NCBI RefSeq assembly: GCF_031844705.1
Contig: NZ_CP134609.1
Location: 6,200,001 to 6,264,000, forward strand
Reading direction: 5' to 3'
Source: Streptomyces sp. ITFR-16
Lineage (GTDB): Bacteria; Actinomycetota; Actinomycetes; Streptomycetales; Streptomycetaceae
Length of the DNA stretch: 64,000 nt
Numbering within the stretch: position 1 is the first letter of the stretch; each line of letters begins with the position of its first letter. The notes beneath the pieces are model-generated. The model worked only from the letters and a program-made list of their open reading frames with translations. It had not been told where the DNA came from and ran no database searches. Position numbers and translations under genes: made by a program. This document shows positions 1 to 9,727 of the stretch, piece by piece.

Positions 1-37
1 CCCTCTGAACCGCCCCGGAGCGGTCCGCGGCCCCGGG

Positions 38-580
38 TCAGAACAGCGGCTGGGGCAGCACGCCCTCCAGCGCCAGCAGCCGCCTCTTGGTCTCCAGTCC
101 GCCGCCGAAGCCGCCGAGGCCCCCGTCGCTCTCCACCACCCGGTGACAGGGCACCACGACGGGCAGCGGATTGGAGCCCATCGCCGTACCCACCGCCTGG
201 GCCGCACCCGGCCGGCCGACCCGGTCGGCGAGGTCCCCGTACCCGGCGACCGCCCCGTACGGCACCCCCGACGCCAGCTCGCGCAGCACCTGGCGGTTGA
301 AGCCGCCCGTCAGGGACCAGTCCAGGTCGAGCGAGAACTCCCGCAGCGTGCCCGCGAAGTACGCCGCGAGCTGGCGTATCGGCTCGGCGAGCCGGGCGGA
401 GCCGGGGGACGTGACCGGCTCCGCACCGAGCCGGCCGCCCAGCCGGTCCAGCGCCTTGTCCCGCACCTCGGGGCGGGCGTGGAAGACCACGTTCACCAGC
501 CCGGCATCCGTCGCGGCCAGCAGGAGCGGGCCGATGTCGCTCTCGACGACGGCCCACTCGACGACCCCGTTGCTGTTCAT
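38..580 (-). CDS. ogt: Methylated-DNA--protein-cysteine methyltransferase (Ogt/MGMT)
   Basis: A 180-residue suicide DNA-repair protein that transfers the alkyl group from O6-alkylguanine to its own cysteine. The active-site motif PCHRVV is visible with the acceptor Cys near residue 145. It is preceded by the winged-helix DNA-binding segment (VGRPGAAQAVGTAMGSNP) and followed by the GGFGGGLETKRRLLALEG tail typical of the family. The ATG at 578-580 was chosen because the protein opens directly into the N-terminal ribonuclease-like domain (MNSNGVVEWAVVES) and a damage-type promoter ends 7 bases before it. Frame continuation upstream of this ATG is not protein-like. It lies 71 bases downstream of the glycerophosphodiesterase gene on the same strand but has its own promoter. 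Confidence 0.95.
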   Translation of the reverse strand: MNSNGVVEWAVVESDIGPLLLAATDAGLVNVVFHARPEVRDKALDRLGGRLGAEPVTSPGSARLAEPIRQLAAYFAGTLREFSLDLDWSLTGGFNRQVLRELASGVPYGAVAGYGDLADRVGRPGAAQAVGTAMGSNPLPVVVPCHRVVESDGGLGGFGGGLETKRRLLALEGVLPQPLF

Positions 581-587
581 GGCACCC

Positions 588-610
588 ACCGTACGACCGG
601 CCACTGACAA
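588..610 (-). promoter_or_regulatory. PafBC/RecA-NDp-type DNA-damage promoter of ogt
   Basis: Read on the minus strand, TTGTCAGTG (602-610) is followed by 8 bases and then TACGGT (588-593), with the ogt ATG only 7 bases further on. This is an exact fit to the tTGTCRgtg-N8-TAnnnT consensus described for RecA-independent, PafBC-controlled damage promoters in mycobacteria. The spacing implies a leaderless or nearly leaderless transcript. The same arrangement precedes uvrB and, less perfectly, uvrC in this window. The match is seen directly; regulation by PafBC is inferred. Confidence 0.75.
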
Positions 611-651
611 CGGGCTTCCGCGGCCGGTCCCGGTGCCGTCCCCGGGGCGGG

Positions 652-1644
652 TCAGGCGCCCGTGCGGCCGCCCGTGGCCGCGCGCACCACATCCGGGGTG
701 TTGGTGATGATGCCGTCCACACCCAGCCCGTTCACCCGGAGGGCGTGCTCCGCGTCGTCGACCGTCCAGGTGTTCACCTCCAGCGGCTTGTCGTGCGGCC
801 CCTTCAGGGCGTGCACGGCCGCCACGTAGTCGCCGGAGACCGAGGTGTACGTCGGGTTGATCTGGTCGGCGAACGCGGCGTACGCGGGCAGGTCGGCGAC
901 GGCAGGGTTGCCCAGGAAGCCCGTGGTCACGTCCGGGCGCAGCGCGTGCACCGTACGCACGCTGTCGGCGCCGAAGCTCTGGATCACCAGGCGGTTGCCG
1001 GTGTGGGCACGGTCGAGCCACCCCTCCTGGCCGAGGACCCGCAGGGTCGCCCGCTCGATCCCCGGGTAGATCTCGGGGCTCTTGATCTCCAGCAGCAGAT
1101 TCTGGCCGTTGCGCCCGATCCGGTCCAGGTACTGCCGCAGTGTGGGCACCCGGACGCCCGTGAACCGGGGGCCGAACCAGCTGCCCGCGTCCAGCCGGGC
1201 GATCTCGGCGGCCGTGAAGTCCTTGACCGCCCAGGGAGCGCGGTCCGGGAAGACCTCCTCGGCGTTCGTCGTCCGCTTCAGGTCGGTGTCGTGGATGACA
1301 ACCAGCTCGCCGTCCTTGGTGAGCTGGACATCGTTCTCGACCCAGTCGAAGCCGAGGACGTCCGCCTTGTCCACGGCGGCGAGGGTGTTCTCGGGCGCGT
1401 AGGCGGACGCGCCCCGGTGGGCGAAGATCCGCGGGACGCCGGTCGCGACGGGCTCCGGGCCGTTCTCCGGCCGGGCCCCGGTGCCGGGGGTCGTGGGGTG
1501 TGCGGCGGGGAGTGCGTGGGTCACGGGCGCGGTGCGCCCGGTGGGGGTGGTGTCCGTGACGGGTGCGGCGGTCGACATCAGGAAGGTGCCGGCGCCCAGC
1601 AGGGCGGCGGCAGCGACGGAGGCAGTTGCGGTGCCTGCGTACAC
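652..1644 (-). CDS. Secreted glycerophosphodiester phosphodiesterase
   Basis: A 330-residue exported enzyme that hydrolyses glycerophosphodiesters to sn-glycerol-3-phosphate plus alcohol, probably for phosphate or phospholipid scavenging. A hydrophobic signal segment (TASVAAAALLGAGTFLMSTAA) and a Thr/Pro/Gly-rich linker precede the GDPD TIM barrel. The barrel starts at IFAHRGASAYAPENT (His-Arg and Glu of the active site, about residue 76), continues with WVENDVQLTKDGELVVIHDTDL and the EIKSP strand, and ends at VNTWTVDDAEHALRVNGLGVDGIITNTP. The GTG at 1642-1644 was chosen because AAGGAG lies 5 bases upstream and it places the signal peptide at the very N-terminus; longer in-frame extension adds non-signal sequence. 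The MHYT gene is divergent across 212 bases; no clear Pho box was found there. Confidence 0.9.
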   Translation of the reverse strand: MYAGTATASVAAAALLGAGTFLMSTAAPVTDTTPTGRTAPVTHALPAAHPTTPGTGARPENGPEPVATGVPRIFAHRGASAYAPENTLAAVDKADVLGFDWVENDVQLTKDGELVVIHDTDLKRTTNAEEVFPDRAPWAVKDFTAAEIARLDAGSWFGPRFTGVRVPTLRQYLDRIGRNGQNLLLEIKSPEIYPGIERATLRVLGQEGWLDRAHTGNRLVIQSFGADSVRTVHALRPDVTTGFLGNPAVADLPAYAAFADQINPTYTSVSGDYVAAVHALKGPHDKPLEVNTWTVDDAEHALRVNGLGVDGIITNTPDVVRAATGGRTGA

Positions 1645-1856
1645 GTGGACTCCTTGCGTCAGAGTTGCGGACGGCCCGAGCGTCCCAGCCGGCCCCGAAC
1701 GGGGGACGGGCGAAGGATGGCCACTGCGTGAACGCACCCCGGGGAGCTGGTCACGGGCCGATTCCCCTGTCGATAAAATGCAGCTCTTCTGTTTGTTTGC
1801 CGGGCCCCGCGCCATAGGGTCGTCCGAACCCGGGCTACTGCGAAGGGCGTACGAAG

Positions 1857-2744
1857 ATGCAGGGCACAGTCCACGGCTTCAGCTATGGAGCGGTGACTCC
1901 GGCGGTGGCATTCGTGATGGCGTGTCTCGGCGCGGCACTGGGCCTGCGCTGCACCACCCGGTCGCTGCGGACCGAGCGCTCCTTCAAGGCCGGCTGGCTG
2001 GCTCTCGGTGCGACCTCCATAGGTTCGGGCATCTGGACCATGCACTTCATCGCGATGGTGGGCTTCTCCGTCGAGGAGGTGCCCGTCGGCTACGACAGGC
2101 CGGTCACCTTCGCCAGCCTCGCCGTCGCGGTCGTCATGGTCGGCATCGGGATATTCCTCGTCGGGTACCGGGGCGCCACCCGCATGGCACTGGTGACGGG
2201 AGGCACGATCACCGGACTCGGTGTGGCCTCCATGCATTACCTCGGCATGGCCGGTATGCGACTTGATGGGCAGTTCGAGTACGACACGCTCACCGTGTCG
2301 CTCTCCGTCGTCATCGCCGTCGTCGCCTCGACCGCCGCCCTGTGGGCCGCGGTCTCCCGCCACGGCCTCCTGACCAGCCTCGGGGCCGCCGTCGTGATGG
2401 GCGCGGCGGTGAGCGGCATGCACTACACGGGCATGGCCGCCCTCCAGGTCCATCTGCACCCCGCCGCCGCCGCGGGCCACGCCACCGGGGACCGGGCGAC
2501 GGCGCTCCTCGTGCCCATGCTGATCGGGCCCGCCTGCTTCCTGCTGCTCGCGGCCGTCGTCGTCATGTTCGACCCGCTGGTGGTCATGGGCACGCCCGAC
2601 TGGAACGACCGCGACGCCCCGCCCGGCGCCGGGCGCGCCCCCGGAATCCCCGCCCAGCGCCAGGTGCCCCGGTTCGGCACGCATGCCGACCCGGCGTCGT
2701 TCCACACGCACCCCCGCGAACCCGTACGGCCCCGCGAACGCTGA
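1857..2744 (+). CDS. MHYT-domain integral membrane sensor-like protein
   Basis: A 295-residue polytopic membrane protein with three MHYT repeats: WTMHFIAM, SMHYLGMAGM and GMHYTGMAAL. Each places Met and His residues at membrane helix ends. MHYT domains are proposed to bind copper and sense O2, CO or NO, and are usually fused to output domains such as GGDEF/EAL or histidine kinases. Here about seven hydrophobic helices end near residue 240 and are followed only by a Pro/Arg/His-rich cytosolic-looking tail of about 55 residues, so no enzymatic output domain is present. ATG 1857 has GAAGG upstream. Signalling partner unknown. Confidence 0.8.
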   Translation: MQGTVHGFSYGAVTPAVAFVMACLGAALGLRCTTRSLRTERSFKAGWLALGATSIGSGIWTMHFIAMVGFSVEEVPVGYDRPVTFASLAVAVVMVGIGIFLVGYRGATRMALVTGGTITGLGVASMHYLGMAGMRLDGQFEYDTLTVSLSVVIAVVASTAALWAAVSRHGLLTSLGAAVVMGAAVSGMHYTGMAALQVHLHPAAAAGHATGDRATALLVPMLIGPACFLLLAAVVVMFDPLVVMGTPDWNDRDAPPGAGRAPGIPAQRQVPRFGTHADPASFHTHPREPVRPRER

Positions 2745-2778
2745 CCGGGACCCCGGCGCGGACGCCGTCCGGACCCCG

Positions 2779-2801
2779 TTGTCAGTGGGGGGTCGTACGG
2801 T
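2779..2801 (+). promoter_or_regulatory. PafBC/RecA-NDp-type DNA-damage promoter of uvrB
   Basis: TTGTCAGTG at 2779-2787, an 8-base spacer, then TACGGT at 2796-2801, followed after 6 bases by the uvrB ATG at 2808. This is a perfect fit to tTGTCRgtg-N8-TAnnnT. The predicted transcription start coincides with the ATG, so the mRNA is probably leaderless. No Shine-Dalgarno is visible before ATG 2808, in agreement. Confidence 0.75.
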
Positions 2802-2807
2802 GGTTGC

Positions 2808-4943
<2,136 letters not shown>

Positions 4944-5074
4944 CCGGGCTGCGCCCGGTGTGTTGCAGGACCGACACAAAACGGCCCGGAACCTCTGCGC
5001 CGGTGGCGTGACTGCGTAGGGTGCTGGGAAACCGCGCAAGGACGGTTGCGGGGACAGCGGAGAGGGGACAGCGC

Positions 5075-5653
5075 GTGACGGTCAATATGACCAAGGGTCA
5101 GGCCATCAGCCTGCAGAAGAGCGACGGGGGGACCCTGACCGCGGTACGGATGGGGCTCGGCTGGCAGGCGGCGCCGCGCCGCGGTCTGTTCGGCTCGCGC
5201 ACCCGGGAGATCGACTTGGACGCCTCGGCGGTCCTGTTCGCCGACAAGCAGCCGGTCGACGTGGTCTTCTTCCGGCACCTCACCAGCGACGACGGCTCGG
5301 TCCGGCACACCGGGGACAACCTGGTCGGCGGCGCCGGTTCGGGCGGCGACGACGAGGCGATCCTGGTGGACCTCCAGCGGGTGCCGGTCCACATCGACCA
5401 GATCGTCTTCACGGTGAACTCCTTCACCGGCCAGACGTTCCAGGAGGTGCAGAACGCCTTCTGCCGCATCGTCGACGAGACCAACGGCCAGGAGCTCGCC
5501 CGCTACACGCTGGACGGCGGCGGGCAGTACACCGCCCAGATCATGGCCAAGGTGCACCGCGCGGGGAACGGGTGGCAGATGACCGCCCTCGGCACCCCGG
5601 CCAACGGCCGCACCTTCCAGGACCTCATGCCGGCGATCCTGCCCCACCTGTAG
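5075..5653 (+). CDS. TerD-family calcium-binding stress protein
   Basis: A 192-residue single-domain TerD protein (usual size about 190), of the group associated with tellurite, phage and general chemical stress resistance. The N-terminal MTKGQAISLQK, the acidic SDDGSVRHTGDNLVGG and GGDDEAILVDL segments that carry the Ca2+-binding Asp residues, and the closing NGRTFQDLMPAILP are all present. GTG at 5075 was chosen because GAGGGGA precedes it at suitable spacing and the mature fold begins immediately; ATG 5087 is a possible shorter start. Followed by two tandem hairpins and then by a TerD fusion gene on the same strand. Confidence 0.92.
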   Translation: MTVNMTKGQAISLQKSDGGTLTAVRMGLGWQAAPRRGLFGSRTREIDLDASAVLFADKQPVDVVFFRHLTSDDGSVRHTGDNLVGGAGSGGDDEAILVDLQRVPVHIDQIVFTVNSFTGQTFQEVQNAFCRIVDETNGQELARYTLDGGGQYTAQIMAKVHRAGNGWQMTALGTPANGRTFQDLMPAILPHL

Positions 5654-5690
5654 GCGGCGCCGGACCCGACAGGTCCGCATCGCGACACGC

Positions 5691-5724
5691 GCAGCTCCCG
5701 GAGGCATCGGCCGCCGGGAGCTGC
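5691..5724 (+). terminator. Hairpin after terD (first of two)
   Basis: An 11-base inverted repeat, GCAGCTCCCGG (5691-5701) with its complement at 5714-5724 and a 12-base loop, located 38 bases past the terD stop. No T-run follows, as is common in high-GC actinobacteria. Confidence 0.6.
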
Positions 5725-5737
5725 ACCGCATCACAAC

Positions 5738-5769
5738 GCCGTCCCGTGCGTACGGACGCACGGGACGGC
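5738..5769 (+). terminator. Hairpin after terD (second of two)
   Basis: A perfect 13-base inverted repeat, GCCGTCCCGTGCG (5738-5750) and its complement (5757-5769), with a 6-base loop. It starts 13 bases after the previous hairpin and ends 51 bases before the next start codon, so it could act as terminator or as an attenuator between the two TerD genes. Confidence 0.55.
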
Positions 5770-5820
5770 ACCACATCGGAACACCGCATCGCGGCAGTAA
5801 CTCGTCGAGGGGACAGGGCA

Positions 5821-7785
5821 ATGACGGCCGAGCTGGTCCGGGGGCAGAACCACACCTTGCCCCAGACCCGACTGGAGATCCGGGTATCGGCCGGAGCGCC
5901 CGTCGTGGCGGGTGCCACGCTCGGCGACGAGCGCGGCACGGTGCGCGGGGTGGAGTGGATAGCCCACCCCGGCTCGCCGCAGCTGCCGGGTCTGGAGGTG
6001 TCCCGGCAGGCCGCCTCCGAGCACCGGCTCGCCGTCGACCTCGACGCCCTGCCCGCCGAGGTGCACCGGGTCACGGTGCTGCTGGCCCTGCCGCTGGGCG
6101 CGGGCGGCCCGGCCAGGTTCGGGGCCGTCGCCTCGCCCTTCGTCGCCGTGACCGGCCTCGACGGCGGCGAGATCGCCACGTTCACCCTGACCGGCCTGGA
6201 CAGCGAGTCCGCGGTCTCCGCCCTGGAGCTCTACCGCAGGCAGGGCGCCTGGAAGGTCCGCGCGGTCGGCCAGGGCTATGCGGGCGGCCTCGCCGCGATG
6301 CTCGCCGACCAGGGCCTGGACGGGGCGGCCGAACTGGCCGGGTCGATCCAGGAAGCGGTCGCCCGCGGTCTGGCCCGTTCCGTGGCCCCGCCGCCGCCCC
6401 GCACCCCGGAGGGGGACCGGGTCAGGCAGACCGCGGCCCCCGCGACGGGTGGCGGGCAGCCGCCCGTCCCCCCTCCGGCGACCCCGCAGCCGGCGCCCCT
6501 GCCCGGCTCGGCCACCCCGCCGCCCGCGACCCCGCAGCCCGCCGCTCCGGCGGCCCCGGGCGGCCCCGTCGACTACGCGCACCCGCGCCGCCAGACCTCC
6601 ACGCCCCCGCCGCCCCCGCCCACCGCGCCGCCCGCGCAGCCGGGGCAGCCCGCCCAGCCCGTCGCGGGGGACGCCACCGGCTGGTCCATGGACGAGCGCC
6701 TCTACAACCAGATCTGGGGCATGTTCGAGGACCTGGCCCGGGCCGCCGCCGCGTACCGCAGCGCCGTCGACTTCGCCGAGTCCCGGATGGACCAGGAGCT
6801 GGAGCGCACCCTGTCCGACCCGCGCAGCCGGATCGGCGGCGCGGGCGACCGGGCCCGTGCGGAGGCCCGGGCCAAGCGGGACGAGCTGACCGGCCGGGCC
6901 CGTGAGGCGCTGGACCGCGACCTCGCCCAGCTCGCCGCCGAGTCCGCCGTGGTCGAGCCCGCGCTCCCCGCCGCGTACGCGGGCTGGGACAACCCCGTCT
7001 GGCACGGCTACCGGGTCCCGATGGAGATCCCCATGGCCCTGCGGATCGGCGACCTCCATCTCCCGGAGAGCGTCGCCCTGCGCATCCCGCTGCTGGTGCG
7101 GCTGCCGCTGGAGCGCGGCATCTGGATCGACAGCGGCCGAACGGCCTCCGAGGCCGCCGCCCTGACCGACACGGACACGCTGCGCCGCCTGGCCATGGAG
7201 AGCGCGGTCCTGCACGCGGCCCGGCTGCTCGCCGTCTACCCGCCGAACGAGTTCTCGGTCCATGTCATCGACCCGGCCGGCTCGGCCGCCACCGCGCTCG
7301 CCCCGCTGGTCGCATCCGGGGTGCTCTCGGGGCCGCCCGCGTCCGGGCCCGGGGGAGTGGCCTCGGTCCTCGCCCATCTCACCCGGCGCGTCGACCTCGT
7401 GCAGATGGCGATCCGGGCCGGTGCGGCCGATTCGCTGCCGCCCGATCTGGACCCGGCCGAGCAGCTGCTGATCGTCAACGACTTCCCGCACGGCTTCGAC
7501 GACCGTGCCGTCACCCAGCTGCGCTATCTCGCCGACGAGGGGCCCGCCGTCGGCGTCCACCTCCTGATGGTCGCCGACCGGGCGGACGCCTCCGCCTACG
7601 GGCCGGTGCTCGACCCGCTGTGGCGGTCGCTGCTGCGGATCACTCCGGTCGCCGACGACCATCTGGCCGATCCGTGGGTCGGTCACGCATGGACGTACGA
7701 ACCGCTCGCGACCCCGCCGGGCAGCAGGGTCCTGGAGCAGGTGCTGGCCCAGGTGGCTTCCGCCCGCCGCACCGGTCACCGCTGA
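5821..7785 (+). CDS. TerD-domain protein fused to a degenerate FtsK/SpoIIIE-like domain
   Basis: A 654-residue multidomain protein. Residues 1 to about 190 are TerD-like (MTAELVRGQNHTLP, EVHRVTVLLALPLG, ALELYRRQGAWKVRAVGQGYAGGL). Residues about 190-280 are a Pro/Ala-rich linker. Residues about 285-375 form a charged helical, probably coiled-coil segment (RMDQELERTLSDPRSR). The last 280 residues follow the order of an FtsK/SpoIIIE ATPase core: a beta-rich entry (MALRIGDLHLPESVALRIPLLVRLPL), a VHVIDPAG strand, LLIVNDFPHGFD at the Walker B position and VGVHLLMVADRA at the sensor strand. The Walker A loop is absent: GIWIDSGRTASEA stands where GTTGSGKS would be. The ATPase is therefore probably inactive or structural. 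The remote FtsK assignment is inference from pattern. Confidence 0.75.
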   Translation: MTAELVRGQNHTLPQTRLEIRVSAGAPVVAGATLGDERGTVRGVEWIAHPGSPQLPGLEVSRQAASEHRLAVDLDALPAEVHRVTVLLALPLGAGGPARFGAVASPFVAVTGLDGGEIATFTLTGLDSESAVSALELYRRQGAWKVRAVGQGYAGGLAAMLADQGLDGAAELAGSIQEAVARGLARSVAPPPPRTPEGDRVRQTAAPATGGGQPPVPPPATPQPAPLPGSATPPPATPQPAAPAAPGGPVDYAHPRRQTSTPPPPPPTAPPAQPGQPAQPVAGDATGWSMDERLYNQIWGMFEDLARAAAAYRSAVDFAESRMDQELERTLSDPRSRIGGAGDRARAEARAKRDELTGRAREALDRDLAQLAAESAVVEPALPAAYAGWDNPVWHGYRVPMEIPMALRIGDLHLPESVALRIPLLVRLPLERGIWIDSGRTASEAAALTDTDTLRRLAMESAVLHAARLLAVYPPNEFSVHVIDPAGSAATALAPLVASGVLSGPPASGPGGVASVLAHLTRRVDLVQMAIRAGAADSLPPDLDPAEQLLIVNDFPHGFDDRAVTQLRYLADEGPAVGVHLLMVADRADASAYGPVLDPLWRSLLRITPVADDHLADPWVGHAWTYEPLATPPGSRVLEQVLAQVASARRTGHR

Positions 7786-7843
7786 GGCCGCATCCGTCCG
7801 CACCTCTTCCCAGCTGGCCTTTTGGAGATCCTTTAGCCTTCTC

Positions 7844-7873
7844 TTTACCTTTCCTTGGTATTCCCTGTACTGT
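7844..7873 (+). promoter_or_regulatory. Possible promoter of terC riboswitch transcript
   Basis: TTTACC at 7844-7849 and TACTGT at 7868-7873, separated by 18 bases, in an unusually T-rich stretch. A start around 7880 would place the riboswitch at the very 5' end of the RNA. The match to the -35 consensus is modest. Confidence 0.35.
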
Positions 7874-7881
7874 TCATGGAG

Positions 7882-7990
7882 CGGAGGGGAGTACTCCCAT
7901 ACGCGGCGTTCCCGTCAGTACGGACTGTGACCGGTCCCGGGGCGTCGGCCCAGGCGCGCATCCCGTGCGCCCGGGTGGAAGAGACCTCCG
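7882..7990 (+). promoter_or_regulatory. yybP-ykoY (Mn2+) riboswitch upstream of terC
   Basis: The two conserved signatures of the manganese riboswitch flank this stretch: GGGGAGTA at 7886-7893 and GAGACC at 7981-7986. The closing helix P1 forms between CGGAGG (7882-7887) and CCTCCG (7985-7990), 6 perfect pairs. GC-rich internal helices between the two signatures fit the remaining arms. It lies 47 bases before the terC start, and TerC-family genes are the best-known targets of this riboswitch class. The motif is seen directly; ligand and on/off sense are inferred from the family, in which Mn2+ increases expression. Confidence 0.8.
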
Positions 7991-8037
7991 GCAGCGACGA
8001 CGCTGATCAGTAGCCGTAGCGAACTGCCGGAGGCGCA

Positions 8038-9048
8038 GTGGACGTTTCATGGACCCTCTGGGCGCTGACCATTCTCGGTCTGTGCGCCCTCATCTCCGTC
8101 GACTTCTTCATCGGGCGCAAGCCCCATGACGTGTCGACCAAGGAAGCCGGCATCTGGACCATCGTCTGGATCGTCCTGGCCGCCCTCTTCGGGCTCGGTC
8201 TGCTCGTGTTCGGCGAGACCCAGGCCTCGGGCGAGTTCTTCGCCGGCTACATCACCGAGAAGTCGCTGAGCGTCGACAACCTCTTCGTCTTCGTGCTGAT
8301 CATGGCGAAGTTCTCGGTGCCCTCCCACCTCCAGCAGCGGGTGCTGCTCATCGGGGTGCTGATCGCCCTGGTGCTGAGAGCGATCTTCATCGCCGCGGGC
8401 GCCGCGGTCATCGCCAACTTCTCGTGGGTCTTCTACATCTTCGGCGCGTTCCTGATCTACACCGCCTGGAAGCTCATCCAGGAGGCGCGTGCCGACGAGG
8501 GGGACGAGGAGTTCGAGGAGAACCGGCTCCTCAAGAACATCGAGCGCCGCTTCGGTGTCGCCGACCGCTATCACGGCACCAAGCTCTTCATCCGTAACAA
8601 CGGCAAGCGCGTGCTGACGCCCCTGATGGTGGTCATGCTCGCCATCGGCACCACCGATGTGCTGTTCGCGCTGGACTCCATCCCCGCGATCTTCGGCCTG
8701 ACCCAGGACCCGTACATCGTCTTCACCGCCAACGCCTTCGCGCTGATGGGGCTGCGGCAGCTGTACTTCCTGATCGGCGGGCTGCTCAAGAAGCTGGTCC
8801 ACCTCAGCTACGGGCTGTCGGTCATTCTCGGCTTCATCGGCGTCAAGCTGGTGCTGCACGCGCTGCACGAGTCCGGGGTGCACGTCCCCGAGATCTCCAT
8901 CCCGGTCTCGCTCGGCGTCATCTGCGGGGTGCTGGTGATCACCACGATCACCAGTCTGATCGCCAACAAGAAGCGGGCCGAGGCGGACGGCGAGGACGCG
9001 GGGAAGGCCGCCGACCCCGCAGACAAGGGCGCCGGCATAGACGCCTGA
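8038..9048 (+). CDS. terC: TerC-family integral membrane metal exporter
   Basis: A 336-residue polytopic membrane protein with about nine hydrophobic helices and a short Ala/Asp/Lys-rich cytosolic tail. Family hallmarks are present: EKSLSVDNLFVF with acidic residues inside a helix, and TTDVLFALDSIPAIFGLT in the second half, which form the metal path. TerC/Alx/MeeY proteins are linked to Mn2+ efflux and to tellurite resistance with TerD. GTG 8038 was chosen because CCGGAGG lies 7 bases upstream. The manganese riboswitch just upstream supports a role in Mn homeostasis. Ends 12 bases from the convergent MBL hydrolase gene. Confidence 0.93.
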   Translation: MDVSWTLWALTILGLCALISVDFFIGRKPHDVSTKEAGIWTIVWIVLAALFGLGLLVFGETQASGEFFAGYITEKSLSVDNLFVFVLIMAKFSVPSHLQQRVLLIGVLIALVLRAIFIAAGAAVIANFSWVFYIFGAFLIYTAWKLIQEARADEGDEEFEENRLLKNIERRFGVADRYHGTKLFIRNNGKRVLTPLMVVMLAIGTTDVLFALDSIPAIFGLTQDPYIVFTANAFALMGLRQLYFLIGGLLKKLVHLSYGLSVILGFIGVKLVLHALHESGVHVPEISIPVSLGVICGVLVITTITSLIANKKRAEADGEDAGKAADPADKGAGIDA

Positions 9049-9060
9049 GCGGCGCCGCCG

Positions 9061-9717
9061 TCACCAGCCGCGGGCGCGCCACTGAGGCAGCTGCGGGCGC
9101 TCGGCGCCCAGCGTGGTGTCGTGCCCGTGGCCCGGGTAGACCCAGGTCTCGTCCGGCAGCGGGGCGAAGAGCCTGGTCTCCACATCGTGCAGCAGACGGG
9201 CGAACGCCTCGGGGTCCTTGTGCGTGTTGCCGACCCCGCCGGGGAAGAGGCAGTCCCCGGTGAACAGATGCGGGGCGCCGTGCGGGTCGTCGTAGACGAG
9301 CGCGATCGACCCCGGGGTGTGCCCGGTCAGATGGCGGGCGGTCAGGGCGACCTGTCCGACCCGGATCGTGTCGCCGTCCTCGACGAGCACATCGGTCGGG
9401 ACCGGGATGCCCTCGGCGTCGTACCGCCCGGCGTAGGTGCGGGCGCCGGTGGCCGCGACCACCTCGCCCAGCGCCTGCCAGTGGTCGCCGTGCCGGTGGG
9501 TGGTGACGACCGAGACGATCGAGTCGTCACCGATCAGTCGGAGCAGGGTCGCGGGCTCGCTCGCCGCGTCGATCAGCAGCTGCTCGCCGGAGGCCCGGCA
9601 GCGCAGCAGGTAGGCGTTGTTGTTCATCGGGCCGACGGCGACCTTGGAGATCATCAGATCCGTCAACTCGTGCACATCCGCAGGCCCGCCGACCCTGACC
9701 GCTCCGCTGTACGTCAT
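9061..9717 (-). CDS. MBL-fold metallo-hydrolase (glyoxalase II-like)
   Basis: A 218-residue metallo-beta-lactamase-fold hydrolase. The metal-binding signature THRHGDHW is at about residues 73-80, with further ligands in GHTPGSI, FTGDCLFPGGVGNT and YPGHGHDTTLG, the layout of hydroxyacylglutathione-hydrolase-like thioesterases. In a mycothiol-using organism the substrate may be a mycothiol conjugate, which is inference supported only by the neighbouring mycothiol-dependent-type gene. ATG 9715-9717. Same strand as, and 10 bases downstream of, the next gene, so probably co-transcribed. Confidence 0.88.
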   Translation of the reverse strand: MTYSGAVRVGGPADVHELTDLMISKVAVGPMNNNAYLLRCRASGEQLLIDAASEPATLLRLIGDDSIVSVVTTHRHGDHWQALGEVVAATGARTYAGRYDAEGIPVPTDVLVEDGDTIRVGQVALTARHLTGHTPGSIALVYDDPHGAPHLFTGDCLFPGGVGNTHKDPEAFARLLHDVETRLFAPLPDETWVYPGHGHDTTLGAERPQLPQWRARGW

Positions 9718-9727
9718 ACGTCTCAGC

